Positions 10,491 to 22,429 of a DNA stretch of 64,000 nt are shown here, piece after piece. The stretch is from the NCBI GenBank assembly GCA_949752795.1, contig OX457070.1:31198788-31262787 (forward strand). The letters run 5' to 3'. The notes beneath the pieces are model-generated. The model worked only from the letters and a program-made list of their open reading frames with translations. It did not search any database and was not told the DNA's origin. The translations under genes were made by a program, and so were the position numbers. How positions within the stretch are numbered: the first letter of the stretch is position 1; each line of letters starts with the position of its first letter. Source of the stretch: Hyperoodon ampullatus (Eukaryota; Chordata; Mammalia; Artiodactyla; Ziphiidae).

Positions 10491-11899
10491 AACGGGTGGT
10501 GCAAATGGATGTTTTTGTCCTCCCTATATCCTTCTCTTGTCCCATAACCCATGTTGCCTGGCAAGTCATGTTTTAATATTTTTGTGTCTGACATAGAGGA
10601 AAAAAATATTTTATGAGTTATTCCAGTTTCCCTAGGAGAGTAGCAGAATTCCTTGGAGAGGAAAACCTGCCCTTTTCTTTGGGAATATACAAATGGGATA
10701 TTTTGTTCCTAAGACAGACCCCCTGGGCCAGTCTAGATCAGACTTCTCAAATGTCCTATGGTGAAGTACCATTGAAAATTCCAATCCATTGTGGACAGTT
10801 ACTTTTGTAAAATACAGTAAAATGTAGTCTTAAAAACATGAAATAAAAAAGACATACAAAGCACAAATCCTATTTTTCTTTTATGATTAGGTTCAGGAGA
10901 CATAAAATTACTCTGTCAAGTTGTTGTAAAACCTTAACATCTGTACTTATCTCACTGTGGACTGGGAACCAAAGTTCTTGGACCAACACCACTGAGCAGA
11001 TTCCACTTTAAGGAACGCTGCTGTAGGTGGAAGAGATTTCAAACAAAAAGAGAACTAACCTGGTTTCCATTGAACAATCACAGGTATTTTGTTCTTGGCA
11101 GATGAGCTAGTAAATGGATGTAAAACTCAGAGAAGGGATATGGAGGAAGGACCCGTTTTGATTCAAAGAGAGAGAAGGGGAAAAATGACAGCTGGCCAAA
11201 GTGTAAAGAGGAGAGTAGTAGTTAAGAAATTCCACATGCTGGGGACGATGTACAATGACAGTTTTAACTTGTTTCCTTGTTGGGTTGTGCTAATTCCCAA
11301 ACCTTCAATAGTCTGTTACACACAATGTCTGCATGTTGGTGGTGCTCGGAGACTGAGGCTGGGTCTATATCCACACCTGGTGGACAGCAGAGAGTAAGGG
11401 GGTAGCCATGGGTCTAGCCCAGTCGGGGAATTTAGAGGCAGAGATGTCCAGGAAAGTGTCAGCCTTCTCTTGAGTGTCTGTGCATACACTGAGGTGGGCT
11501 CTGGACTTTCCATATTATGTGGGATGGAAGCATTTGTACTTATTTTGTATTGAGAGGAAAATTGACCCCAGAAGTTTGGAGGATAAGGGACACTCAGGTT
11601 ATACTACAGATGGAAAAGAGTTCTGCTCACATTTGGCTACCAGTCTCCTGCTCATGACAAATATGGTCCTTCTTCTTTATGGAGGGAAACGTCTTTCCTC
11701 TGGTTGGGTGTGAAGTGTGAATTGTGCAGATAAATCAGAAATACTGCTTGGAAATGTGTTCTGCCTTATTTCTTAGCACGTGTTTTTTTTTTTTCTTTTT
11801 CTAGTAACTATCATTACATTTCTTGAGAATTTGTTGTGCCAGCCTTGTCATCTCAAATCCTTATGGTGGTTCTGCAGTTATATAGGTTTTTAATATCCC
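10491..11899. other. Mostly unique sequence
   Basis: Short frames occur (for example 11089-11397 plus) without recognisable domains. The part from about 10725 to 11015 could be an old DNA-transposon fossil, but I could not confirm terminal repeats. Confidence 0.4.
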
Positions 11900-12010
11900 A
11901 GCTCCACTATTAATAGTTATTATGACCTGGACTAAGTTACTTCACCTTTCTGAGTCTCAGTTTTTTCATCTATATAATGGAGATTAAAACATTGATAGCA
12001 TACTACCTGA
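11900..12010 (+). mobile_element. MIR SINE fragment, sense
   Basis: The stretch 'ctaagttacttcacctttct' with 'gagtctcagttttttcatct' is the conserved MIR core in sense orientation. Confidence 0.75.
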
Positions 12011-12034
12011 TGCATACTAAAAAAATGTAATAAT

Positions 12035-12290
12035 AATGATGATAACATTAACAACAACTAACATTAAAGTGTTCTTGCTGTGTGCCAAGCACTTATTGAA
12101 GTACTTTACTTATAGTATCTCATTTAATACTCACAATAACCCTATGAGGTTATCATCCCCATTTGACAGATGAGGACTCCGAGACTCAGACAGGTTAAGG
12201 CACTTGCTCACGTCACATGGCCAATAAATGAGAGAGTCAGGTTATAACCCGGGCTGTTTGACTCTAGAGCACTTACCCTTAGTTGTCTTG
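12035..12290 (-). mobile_element. MIR SINE, antisense, nearly complete
   Basis: Antisense MIR features are clear: 'ctgtgtgccaagcactta', 'tctcatttaatactcacaat', 'accctatgaggtta', 'ccccatttgacagatgagga' and 'gactctagagcactta' at the tRNA-like end. Confidence 0.88.
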
Positions 12291-12334
12291 CTACTATACT
12301 TGTCACTCAAGAAAGAATCTATTATTGCTGTTAT

Positions 12335-12430
12335 TATTATTACAGATGAAAAAACTGAGTCCCAGAGAGGCAAATAACTTGCTCAACATAGCACAGCCCT
12401 GGGCAGAGCTGAGATTGAAAGCTGCTGGCA
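12335..12430 (-). mobile_element. MIR SINE fragment, antisense
   Basis: The run 'acagatgaaaaaactgagtc' followed by 'agaggcaaataacttgctca' is the MIR core in reverse. It follows a short TTA repeat. Confidence 0.7.
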
Positions 12431-12699
12431 TCCTGTGCCCATGGTTGGTTGTATGGCTGGGTCCTGAGCATTTGGATGGATTAAATGGCCTCAGGGTGTC
12501 CAGGCAGATGGCACCAAGAGCCATGCCCTCTGCACAGTAGATGTGGATGGATGAGGGCAGGGTTCGTGACCTCTGCCATCCCCTGGAGGAGCCAAGGTCT
12601 CTGCTGTGAGTCTGAGGTATGAGGTTGGAGAGCAGACTTGTTGGAGCCCAGAACCCATTGACACCCAGCTTTGATTTACATGGGGACGTTTCCTTACTC

Positions 12700-12860
12700 T
12701 TGGCATTGGGAAAGGGAAATAGCAAATTTGGGGTGTTTGCTTATTTCCGTCGGTAATTTCAGCTAGGAAGGGTGAAGGCTGATGAATTACACAGCAGCTC
12801 ATTAAAACATAATATCCCTTTGAAGCCCAGAGCAGCAAGTGGAGAGCTGTTTTACAATGT
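12700..12860. promoter_or_regulatory. Candidate conserved non-coding element, short
   Basis: Repeat-free sequence with 'gatgaattaca' and 'ctcattaaaacataat' motifs. It resembles other enhancer-like blocks in this window. The evidence is texture only. Confidence 0.25.
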
Positions 12861-13519
12861 TGGTGGGAGACTGGGGAGTCTCCAGCTCATCCCTTTGATG
12901 CAGTTGGATAAGGTGTCGACTCTTGAGTTGTACCTTTCGGCACAGTTGAGGCACACTTGGGGTGTACAGAGAACTCTGGGAATACAGGGCTACTAGAGAA
13001 TTCCACAGAAGGAACCCCCAGGCTGAGGCTGGGCTTAGCCCAGATCCTGTCCCCAGGCTCCAGACTGTGCTCCCCCCAGCCCCCCTGGGGAGCTGCTACC
13101 TTCCGCCATGAGCCAAACCACCCCAGGGAGGTTGGGGGCCACAGCTGGCTGAGAACCCCTGTGGCCACCGGTGCCTCCATCTCAGGAAGACACCACAGGC
13201 CAAGGAAAACACTTGGTAAACTTAGCCTGGGCAGCTCTCAGTAACTTATTTAGGATTTAATGTTTCTTTTTAAACAGAGCACAGAAGGCTTGGAAAGCAA
13301 GCTCAGTGATTCCTGAGAGGATAACCTAGTTCCATGTCTTAGTCATCTTTGCTTTTGGCACCTAGAAGGTGCTCCATAGACGCCTGTTCGATTTCAGTCA
13401 TCTTTTGTGGCTTTGGAAAAAAGTTGGGAAACACCCCAGCCATCCTCTGTTGGATTGCTTAGATTTTGGCGGAGGCCAAGTGTTGAAATCATGGGTTGCT
13501 TAAGACGGATGATTCCCAA
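12861..13519. other. Unique, GC-richer sequence; no gene supported
   Basis: About 12960-13240 is GC-richer, with overlapping frames of 95-97 codons on both strands. Neither has a recognisable domain or a codon pattern arguing for an exon. No CpG island is present. Confidence 0.4.
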
Positions 13520-13600
13520 TTAAACAAATAGTCAGTGAACATTTATTGGTGAGGCATCGAGCTGGATGCTGTGGTAGGAGAAAGATGCAAGGGAGTTGGT
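13520..13600 (-). mobile_element. L2-like fragment, antisense
   Basis: The order 'gtgaacatttattggtgagg', 'gagctggatgctgtggta' and 'aagatgcaagggag' resembles antisense L2 ends. Confidence 0.35.
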
Positions 13601-14654
13601 AGAATGCAGAGTAGGAACTGCCACAACAGGAATAGAGATGAGCCAGCCGCAGTGAGAACACAGAGGACGGAATCAATTAGACTGAGAGACCAGGAACGTC
13701 GTCACAGAGAGGGGCACTGGGGGAAGAGCCTTGGAGGATGAGATTTTGGAAGATGTTGGGTCAAGATGGGGATTTTTGGTTAGTGTCAATGACAAGAGCA
13801 CAGGCTTCTAGGCACAAAGCTGCACTGGCAAGTAATGCAGTGAGGCTGAGCTTCTGGTCTGAAATGTCAAAATAGAACTTTTAAAAAAGCCTAAAGAAAA
13901 TTCTCATACAAACATCTGGTGAGCCCATGTTAAAGACTTATTCAACTCATTAATTAGGGAACCAGCAGAGTGGAAAATTTGTTCAAAGAAGAATTGGAAA
14001 GACCAAAGCATATATAATCAATAAAAGAAGGAAAGCTGAAAGAAGGCTGCACAGTTAGATATGAATCTGGTTAATGTTCTACAGAGCAATAAAGTTATAA
14101 CCTGTGGAGCTATTTTTTCTATCAGACAGTATTCATTTGCAATTATACTGGACCAAAAAAATCACTGGTAGCTTGCCAATTTTACACATGTTCACCCAAC
14201 TCTGTAGAATCTGGGCCAGAATCAATGGTAAAATGTAAGACAAACAAAATTTGCATTTTTCTAGAGCATCTGATGATCCCAAAGCAGACTTTTCCCACAA
14301 TGCTCTAAAATAACTTTGAAAAGGCATGCAATCATCTTCTTCCTTAATTTTCAAGGTTCAGATCATTTGGCTAAAAGAAAAATGTTCTGGATGGATTTGG
14401 AGGAACCTGGTAATGAACTTGGACTTGATTCTGATAAGTTTTAGCAGAATTGACGTGATCTGTCCCAGCATATAGCAAGATTATGGGGGAAAACCAAGTG
14501 GAGAAGAGAGATAACAGAGAAGAAGGACTTGTTAGAAGGTTATGGTAATAGTTCAGGCAGAAATCACGATGTGGTACTGGGTTTAGAAAGGTGGAGGCTG
14601 ATATAGAGATGGTGTGAAGGTGAATTGATTTCATGGGAGCTGTGAGGGAGGGAG
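13601..14654. other. Unique sequence, nothing recognised
   Basis: AT-leaning non-repetitive sequence. The frames at 14133-14354 and 14371-14634 (minus) have no recognisable domain. Confidence 0.4.
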
Positions 14655-14780
14655 TTCAGTTCACAAATGTTTATTGTGTATTTACTATGTGTCACTGTGA
14701 TAAACACCAGCAGCTCAAAGAAGAATAAGATGTTACTATTGTCCCCCAGGAGCTTAAGACATGAAAGATTATTCTCAGTT
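14655..14780 (-). mobile_element. L2-like fragment, antisense
   Basis: The order 'tgtttattgtgtatttacta', 'tgtgtcactgtgataaacac' and 'ccccaggagcttaagacatg' matches the antisense L2 3' end pattern. Confidence 0.5.
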
Positions 14781-14904
14781 CCATGTGGAAAGGTCAATGG
14801 TGCAGATATGTACAGGATGAATAGGGTCAAGGTCAGATCAGGGAGGATACCCAGAGAGGTTTTTTTAAGGATCAATGAGTATTATCGGGCAAAGAAGGAG
14901 GTTG

Positions 14905-15080
14905 GAAGGTGCTCAAACTTTGGGTGCACATTGGAATCACTGTGGTAGCCTACAAAACTCCTGAGCCTGCTCTACAACCTCAGAGATTCTGATTTAATAG
15001 AATTTCTGGGTGTGACCTCCTTGCAAGGAAGGAGCTTTTAAATCTTCCCAGGTGATTCTAATGTGCAAAGTGGCTAATAC
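14905..15080. mobile_element. MER5-type hAT fossil
   Basis: The motif order 'ctcaaactttgggtgcacat', 'tggaatcactgtggtagcct', 'agagattctgatttaataga' and 'ttcccaggtgattctaatgt' is that of MER5A/B non-autonomous hAT elements. Confidence 0.8.
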
Positions 15081-15639
15081 TTGAGATGGAAGAAACCACA
15101 GGAGCATGGGCAAAGAGGAATTACGGAGCCTGGAATGTGCTGGGAAAGAAACATGGTACTGTAGTACCTCAAAAAAACAGTTGTGATGTGGGAAAAGTTG
15201 GGAGGAGAGACTGGGCTGGCTGCGATAGTGGCCGCCATGGAGAGCCTTGTCCTGTCAGTGTAGAACCACACGTCATGTTACACATATTCTACTCTGGGAG
15301 ATTTGGGACCTGGAGTGCCATTAAGGACCTGAGATAAGGACAGAGAACTTGAGAAAATATTCTCGCCCCAGCTCTGCCTTGAATTTGTTATGGGACCTCA
15401 GTTTCCTTATATGGAAAGTGAAGAGTTGAACTTGATGGTTCCTAAATTTCTTTCAGTTCAAGAATTGCAAAATTCTCCTTTTCTGTCATCAGTTTGGTTT
15501 TACGGATGCTGGGTTGTGTTGTACTTGAGACATCCATGGTCAGAACGTTAGGGAATATCTATTTAATTAGAATGACACTTTTTTTTTTCTTTTATTCCAA
15601 AGAGTGCTACAGACTTGTAGAAAAAAGGAAAAATTAAAA
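15081..15639. other. Mostly unique sequence, possible MIR remnant
   Basis: A short MIR-like core ('gggacctcagtttcctta') is visible near 15391-15410. The rest is unrecognised. Confidence 0.4.
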
Positions 15640-17340
15640 CTCTGCAGAAGAATATAAAGCAAAAGTTTCTCTTCTAGCATCCTGTGTTCCATTTCGCAAA
15701 GCCTCTTGGGATGGTATCTTGTGTGTATATATCAACATTTTTTTCTTTTCGTGTATAAGCATATATGTATGCACATTTAATATTGTACACAAATGGGGCC
15801 ATGTTGTGTAAATTGTTCTGTAACTTGTTTTCACATTTCAGTATATTTTTGACATCTTTCCATGTCTGTGTATTTTTTTTCAGCTTTGTCTTTTTTTTTA
15901 GTTGAAGTATAGTTGATTTACAATGTTGTGTTAATTTCTGCTGTACAGTAAAGTGACTCAGTTATACATATGTATGCATTCTTTTCTATTGTGGTTTATC
16001 CCAGGACATTAAATATAGTTCTCTGTGCTATACCGTAGGACCTTGTTGTCCATCCATTCTATATGTAATAGTTTGCATCTACTAACCCCACACTCCCAGT
16101 CCATCCCTCCCCTACACCCTCCTTAGCAACCACAAGTCTGTTCTCTATATCTGGGAGTCTGTTTCTGCTTTATAGATAGGTTAATTTGTGTCATATTTTA
16201 GATTCCACATATAAGTGATATCATACGGTATTTGTCTTTCTCTTTCTGACTTACTTCACTTAGTATGATCATGCTAAGTGATTATCATACCATGTCTGTG
16301 AATTTAGAATGACCCCATACTTATTGCCAGTTGTGTGGTACTCCATGGTATGACCCCATAGTTTCCCTAACCTATGATAGCCATTTAGGTTGTGTTAGTA
16401 GTTCACTGTGTTGTAATATGTTTCAGCGAACCTTCTTGTGTATACATTTGTGTAATTTTGGAAGTTCTATTTATTCATAGGACCAATCCTTAGACATGGA
16501 ATTACTAGGTCTGTGGTTAAGTATATGGAAAATTTGGATAGGCATTAACAAATTGTCTTCCAAAATTGTTGTACTGATTTATATGCCTAACTAAAAGTTC
16601 CTCATTCCCTTATAAATGCTGTGTATTTTTCAAGTTTTAAGTTGTTTATTTTGGGAGATGGAAAATGGTATCTGTTTTAATCTGTATTTATTTCATAAGA
16701 GAGGATTTGATTACCTTTTCATATGTTTTTTGTCTATTTGTGACCTTTCTGTTCAAACTTCTATTCCTGTTCTTTGCTCTTATTGTTTTTTTCTTGTAAT
16801 TTCTTGTAATTTGGAATGTTCTCTTTATCATACACTAAATTTCCACATACATTCGCATTTGTTTCTGGATTCTTTATTCTGTTCCAATTATCTGTCTATT
16901 CAAGCATTAATATTATACTGTTTTAATAACTGGCTTTATAATACATTTTAATATCTGGTAAGACTAAGTCATCCTCAATTACGCTTCCTATTTAGAATTT
17001 TCTCACATGTTTATTTTTTCAGATGAACTTTAACATTATTTTATCAAATTAAAAAAAAGCTCTACTGGATGTTTTTTGTAATTGGAATGAGTTACTAGAT
17101 AAATCAGAACTGTCGTCCTTATAATAACGAATCTTCTTGTTTAAGAAGAAGGTTTATTTTACATATTCAAATGGTTTTCTGTTATTAAATGGAGTTCTCA
17201 AGTTTTCTTCATATAGGTCTTGCACATTTCTTAAGTTTATTGTTAGATATTTTATATTTGTTTTTGTTCTTGGACAAATGATTCTTTTCTTCCCTCCATC
17301 ATATTTTGCATCTTGTTTGCATTAGGAAAACCACTGATTT
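15640..17340 (-). mobile_element. Ancient L1M fragment, antisense, interrupted
   Basis: Antisense L1 sequence of an old subfamily: 'tttttgacatctttccatgt' at the 3' side, then after the nested insertion 'ttgtgtatacatttgtgt', 'taactggctttataatacat' and 'ggtcttgcacatttctta'. Frames at 16616-16951 and 17137-17325 are L1-derived noise. Confidence 0.75.
15871..16289 (-). mobile_element. Younger 5'-truncated L1, antisense, nested in old L1M
   Basis: The reverse L1 3' end 'gttgaagtatagttgattta' follows a poly-T stretch and extends to 'ctgacttacttcacttagta'. The 11-mer ccatgtctgtg at 15860-15870 is repeated at 16290-16300, as expected of a target duplication. Confidence 0.88.
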
Positions 17341-17675
17341 TTGTATATTCTGGAAGAATTATGATAAGAGGCATGAAGGGGAAGAGAAGGAGAGATGTGG
17401 GGGGAAGAATCAGGAGACTGCAGTGGAAGCTAAGGGAGGATGCATTTTGAAGAGCAGGATTTCAACACTATCAAATGATGTCAAGGTCAAGTAGGAGGGA
17501 ATGGGACCTATACCAGGAGCCGGCTGAGAGAGTGATACGGTAAAGATGAGAGCGGTTAGGGATCATGCAGGAAAGAAAGACATGACACTTTTCCTTGTCT
17601 TTTATGTGCTACTCATTGCATTCATCAGAGAGTCCTCCACATGTGATAGAAAAATCCAGAAGCTTGGATGCCTAT
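17341..17675. other. Unique sequence, nothing recognised
   Basis: Purine-rich, non-repetitive stretch with no gene signal. Confidence 0.4.
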
Positions 17676-17678
17676 GTG

Positions 17679-17720
17679 GGGTGTGTGTGTGTGTGTGTAT
17701 GTGTGTGCGTGTGTGCATGC
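17679..17720 (+). repeat. (GT)n microsatellite, imperfect
   Basis: A GT dinucleotide array interrupted by A and C substitutions. It creates C-V-rich artefact frames. Confidence 0.95.
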
Positions 17721-17999
17721 AGCTGGACAAGGAACACAGGTGCCAGTCTCAGAATCTGTGGGCTCACATGGGAACTGATTATCAATGGTTTCATTTATAG
17801 TGAGCATGCTTCCAACCCTAAACTGGCATGCAATGCAAATGTGAAAAAGTTAGCTTTCCCTGATGTTATAGTGGGGTCAAATGGAGCATGGATTTGCTTT
17901 TCCTGGGAAGTGAGAGCAGTAGGTGAATAGTAAAACAGTTAAAAAAAAATCTTGTTTCAAGTGAAAATTTGTTCAAATGGCACCAGAGTTCCCCAAATG

Positions 18000-18320
18000 G
18001 CCATAAATCCCTGACTTGGCTGGAATCTAGCCTCTCTTTTCCTGTCCATGTTTAGCAGCCTTGCCACCAGCCATCAAGGTTCTGTAAGCACAGCAGGGTG
18101 CAGGAAGAAGAGCTGCTTGATTGGCATATGGCTTTGCTCTCTCCGTGTCGCTTTCTGTTTGTCCAGCTTCATGCTTTGGCAATATGGCGACTTTCACTGG
18201 CTGCGATGTTAGAGAAGGGTAAAGATCTATAAATATCATTCCACTTATGAAAAAAATCCTTCCAACAACTAGACCCTGTGAGCAAGCCAATTAATTGCTA
18301 AGAAAGCTGACTTCTCTACT
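18000..18320. promoter_or_regulatory. Candidate conserved non-coding element
   Basis: Repeat-free block with a perfect 10-bp palindrome CAATTAATTG at 18288-18297 (homeodomain-type), 'ctataaatatc' near 18228 and 'gattggcatatgg' near 18120. It is called by texture; no alignment was available. Confidence 0.35.
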
Positions 18321-18489
18321 TGTAGGGCCTGAGGTGTCCAGCTCTGAATAAAGGAGCATTGACATGGAGGCTGATGGTCAATCCTTGGTACTTAACTTTA
18401 AGACTATAGAATAAGAATGGGATTTACCCATGATTTGGAGGAAAGGCTCTTTCACAGAATGGAACTGACTCTCAAATTCTAGGGTAGGA

Positions 18490-18597
18490 TTTCTCAGCTT
18501 GCCAGATAAAATACAGAACACCAAGTTAAATTTGAATTTCAGATAAACAACGATTACAAATTGTTCATACTTTTATTTGCTAACCCTGGTAATGCTA
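18490..18597. mobile_element. MER53-like DNA-transposon fossil
   Basis: 'gccagataaaatacagaaca' near the left and 'gaatttcagataaacaacga' with 'gctaaccctgg' at the right match the MER53 palindromic element pattern. This copy keeps roughly one arm. Confidence 0.6.
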
Positions 18598-19699
18598 AGC
18601 AGCTGGTCTTTCTAAAATAAAGATGTCCATATAATATGGGAAATGGGTGAGCAAAACTCAGGTGGACTTTACTGGGTCATCCCATAGGCTGAGGCCTCTT
18701 TGGAAAGAAGCATTAAGGGCTAGATATCCTAGACATTTATTGGATTCCAATTTCTATCCATTCTTTGTGTATTGAGCCTCTCATATCCATCTTGTTGACT
18801 CCATTCCATTGCCACTAAAGGGGTTCCAACTATCAACAGCATTGACCCCAAATGTTCATGTGCTCAGTGATTTACTCTAGAGGGTGTTTTCCCTTTGCAG
18901 GGAGCTCCTATGTGGCTTTCTGCTTGGTTTCTCTCTCTCTCAACACACCCTTCACACCATGCCACCCCACCCTGAGCACGATCACATGAAAATGATTCCC
19001 CAACACCACTTTGTCATGTCCTATGGTGACGTGCTGCCAGTCAAGCCCATCCACATATAGAACTTGAACACCATCTGTATGTGGCCCAGGATTTTCAGCT
19101 GTGGAATTTTCTCTAGCTCAGTTGCATCTGGGAGTCTTGCTCTGAGTTTTTAGGCGCTGATCTTTCATACCCCTTCATCACTCTTCGCTCAAAAAACACT
19201 TGCTGCTTGATCGACTCTAGTGGATCCTATCAGAATTGGCCACATTTACCGAGTGGGAAAGTTGTTCTTGTGCTGGAGGAGTTCCAAGAGACTAGAAGAC
19301 ACTAAATCCCGCTTCCACTTCTGTGAGCCCCTCTCCTACTCTTGTTCCCAGTTTGGGGGCTGAGAAGGCAGAGATCTCTGTGTTTAACTCCTGATTGAGA
19401 CAGCTGGGTTAGCCAATGTTCCTTTAAACTCCAAAACCAGCTTAAGCAGAGAGGGACTCGTTAAATGCTGGTGATAAAACTGAATTGAGAAGTTTACTCT
19501 TTGAGTTCCTGAATTCTAGATTTTGAGGTTGAAATCTATGGTATATTTGGAACTCACCATTTGTGTCTATGATCTCATTCAATAGAATAATCTCCTTTTC
19601 TGCTCTATTCAAGAACATTACAAAGCCTTGGTGGAAGTGAGGGAGAGAAGTCAAAACCTAGTAACACTACTAATAAAAATAGCTGAAAACTATAATCAT
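18598..19699. other. Unique sequence, nothing recognised
   Basis: Non-repetitive sequence without a convincing frame, domain or repeat family. Confidence 0.4.
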
Positions 19700-19900
19700 G
19701 ATAATAATGATAATAATATAGTGTCCGCTGTGTTTCAGGTGATTTATACATACTTTTCTTTAATTCCTACAACATCACCAGTAGGAGTTTTTTGTTATTA
19801 TTTTACAGATGAGAAAACTGAGGCCCAGAATGGTGAAGCTATTTGCCCACAGATAAAAACTAGTTAAGTCCTGGAGCCAGTATTGGAATAAGTGTCCTTC
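19700..19900 (-). mobile_element. MIR SINE, antisense
   Basis: The order 'tttcaggtgatttataca', 'ctttaattcctacaacatca', 'attttacagatgagaaaact' and 'gaggcccagaatggtgaagc' is antisense MIR. Confidence 0.82.
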
Positions 19901-20289
19901 TGGCCGAAATCCTAGGTTTATCCAATATACCAAGTTACATGCCTCTTGTTGATTACTGGGGGGACCTTCTGCAGAGTCAAGGGTCCACTGAAGTGAAATG
20001 TAAGGGCTGGACTGTAGAGCCTAGGACCCACAGGTCAACAGCACTTCACTCGGGGCTCATCTGACTCCCAGACGAAGAGGAATAAGGCAGCGGAGGCCAG
20101 CTCCTGGGGGTCTGGAACGTGATGTGGGTCCCCAGGCAGACTTCTCTGAAACCAGCCCCTGCCATGACCCTGGTTACTTACTCTGTAATTAACACACAAC
20201 CAAATTCCTGCTGTCCCTGGGTCCTGTGATGCTCCTGGAGGCTGCCTGCAAACACAGGGCAGTGCTAATTCTGGTAAGCTTTGCCCCGG
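19901..20289. other. Unique sequence, nothing recognised
   Basis: GC-richer non-repetitive sequence. The 89-codon minus frame at 20035-20304 has no recognised domain. Confidence 0.4.
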
Positions 20290-20660
20290 GGCTGGGCAGG
20301 ACATCCTATCGAATGATTATCATCATGTGATGAAGCCCCAGTGGTCCCCAGCCTGGCCTGGCTTTCCAGCTGCTGTGTTAACAGACTTTTCTTCTGGGGC
20401 ATCCTGGAGCTGGAAACCGCTCACGTGGATTACACACGCGCTGCTGCCAGCCTGGCAGCTTTACTGAGCTGAAGGCCTCCCTCACTCGGCTTGATAGCGA
20501 TCGAGCCTCCCAGTTGGAGTTTGTTACCTGGGAGCTGTCCAGATCCAATGATGAAAACTGGCTAGGGGGTAGTCGTTATGGTCAATTACCAGCAGCCCAT
20601 TAGAGGAGGACTGGCAAACCTGGGAGGCACTGAGTGTATTTCCAGGGCACTTTGGGTGCA
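20290..20660. promoter_or_regulatory. Candidate conserved non-coding element
   Basis: Repeat-free block containing 'gattatcatcatgtgatgaa', a 7-bp inverted repeat (gctgcca/tggcagc, 20443-20459), 'tcacgtggattacaca' and 'agcgatcgagcc'. CpG sites are retained outside any SINE. The assignment is inferred from composition. Confidence 0.4.
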
Positions 20661-21049
20661 TTGTTTTCCCTGCATCATTCCTCTTAACCTGCCTTGGCTC
20701 CATTCTTTTCTTTCAAGTTAAAACTCATGGGAATATGAAAGGGGGTGGAACCCGTGGGTTTCTGATTCCCAGTACAGGGCTCCTGGGTGGTGGGATGGGA
20801 TGAGATGCTCTGTGCTCTAAAGGTAGGCTGAGCCCCTTTCACATCTCAGGGAAAGAATGTCAGCTTTGTTGTGAGCCAGTGGACTGAGTTACCAGAGAGG
20901 TCAGTGTGGCTAGAAACTGAGTGCTTGCAGGGTTCCTCTGGGCCTTCCCAACACAGGGAGAAAGGAAGCTACCTTCTCCAGGAGGGCTGCATCCAGGCCT
21001 TTCCAGGCTCTCAGGTTGAAACACTTCCACAGGTAACCTGTGCTTATGA
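20661..21049. other. Unique sequence, nothing recognised
   Basis: Non-repetitive sequence. The 101-codon plus frame at 20871-21176 has no recognised domain and runs into a MER5-like fossil. Confidence 0.4.
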
Positions 21050-21184
21050 TTCTGGGATGGAAATACAAATGATCAGTCCCCACACTAGACCTCCTGGATC
21101 AGAAGCTCTGGGGTTGGGCCTGGCAGTCTGTTTCAGCAAGGTCTTCCATGTGATTGGAAGGCATGCTCAAATCTGAGATCTACT
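21050..21184. mobile_element. MER5-like fossil
   Basis: Motifs 'tagacctcctggatcagaag' and 'tggggttgggcctggcagtc' resemble the central MER5 region. Confidence 0.5.
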
Positions 21185-21360
21185 TCTTTAGACCAAGGCT
21201 ATCCAAAGTGTGCTCTGTGGATCACAGCATCAGTATCCTAAGAGATTCCTAGAAATCCTGTATCTCAGGCCCACCTCTCTCTCAGATCTGTTAAATCAGA
21301 ATCTGCATTTTAACAAGTTCCCTGGGTGATTTGATTGCACTTTAAAGCTTTAGAAGCACA
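21185..21360. mobile_element. MER5-type hAT fossil
   Basis: 'atccaaagtgtgctctgtgg', 'taaatcagaatctgcatttt' and 'aacaagttccctgggtgatt' follow the MER5A order. Confidence 0.8.
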
Positions 21361-21369
21361 GCATACAGC

Positions 21370-21510
21370 ACTGGTTCTCAACCTCGGCTGCACCTCATGC
21401 ACAGGCCCCACCCCAGACCAATTAAATCAGAATTTCTTGGGGTGATGCCCAAGTGTTGGTGTTTATTAAAAGTTTCCCTAGTGATTCTTATATACAGTCA
21501 AAGCTGAGAG
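21370..21510. mobile_element. MER5-type hAT fossil
   Basis: 'ctggttctcaacctcggctg', 'caggccccaccccagaccaa' and 'taaatcagaatttcttgggg' are MER5 hallmarks. It abuts the previous copy. Confidence 0.78.
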
Positions 21511-21575
21511 CAATTGATTTGGACCACCACAGGCTCCAGAATCACAGGGGGCTACGGCTGTTAAAAAACAAAACA

Positions 21576-21803
21576 GGGCTTCCCTGGTGGCGCAGTGGTT
21601 GAGAGTCTGTCTGCCGATGCAGAGGACGCAGGTTCGTGCCCCGGTTCGGGAAGATCCCACATACCGCGGAGTGGCTAGGCCCGTGAGCCACAACTACTGA
21701 GCCCATGTGCCACAACTACCGAAGCCTGTGCTCCGCAACAGGAGAGGCCACAACAGTGAGGGGCCTGCGTACTGCAAAACAAACAAACAAACAAAAACAA
21801 AAC
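21576..21803 (+). mobile_element. CHR SINE, intermediate form
   Basis: It opens 'gggcttccctggtggcgcag' with intact A and B box regions. The middle keeps 'ccacaactactgagcccatg' as in the long class, but the end matches the short class. The tail is an (AAAC)n run. Flanking 'aaacaaaac'-type sequence hides the exact target duplication. Confidence 0.93.
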
Positions 21804-22429
21804 AACTAGCTAACAATGCAACGATCAGAATAAAACCAATGATGTGGGGTAGAGCTTCCCAGCAATATGGCGGGACACATTTGGGTCTCATGGATGTGTT
21901 GGGTGGATGTGAAATTATTGATCCCATCAGGCCTTGGAGGTGGCAGGATGGGACCTGGGTTGCCATGAGCAACCTTTTACCCTGGGGACTATTACAAATA
22001 TCAATTTCTATGTATGCCATGGCAGGAAAAAGGAAAACATGCTATAGGGGACAGGAATAATTCTATTATTACTGTGTTAATGTACTAACTATGGCAATGT
22101 GTTATGCGTAAGAGTTGCAAGAGGGAAATGCTGAAAATCTAACTCTTGGATGAGAGGGCAGACATATGCCTTCAGATACTGGATGACTTCCATAATTCAA
22201 ATCCAAATACTTTTTAGATCATCATTGTTACCTGGTATTTATTTAGCATTCTTGCTATTTAGAGGTTTCCTAGCAATTATCTAATTATTTCTTACAATAG
22301 GCATGGATTATTTTTCCTTCTTTGGTGGTGAGGAAATTCAGCCCCAGGAAGGTTAGCACTTTTTAAGTTAAGAAGGGACAGTTGAGGGGTGAAGAGGTGT
22401 TTCCTTAACACCCATTGGAAAGTTCTGGA
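21804..22429. other. Unique sequence, nothing recognised
   Basis: AT-leaning. A weak MIR-like core near 22300-22370 ('gaggaaattcagccccag') is possible but not secure. Confidence 0.4.

Noticed and set aside
12957..13244. Possible CpG island or first exon
   Set aside because: GC-richer, but CpG is sparse and there is no promoter-like cluster or recognised peptide.
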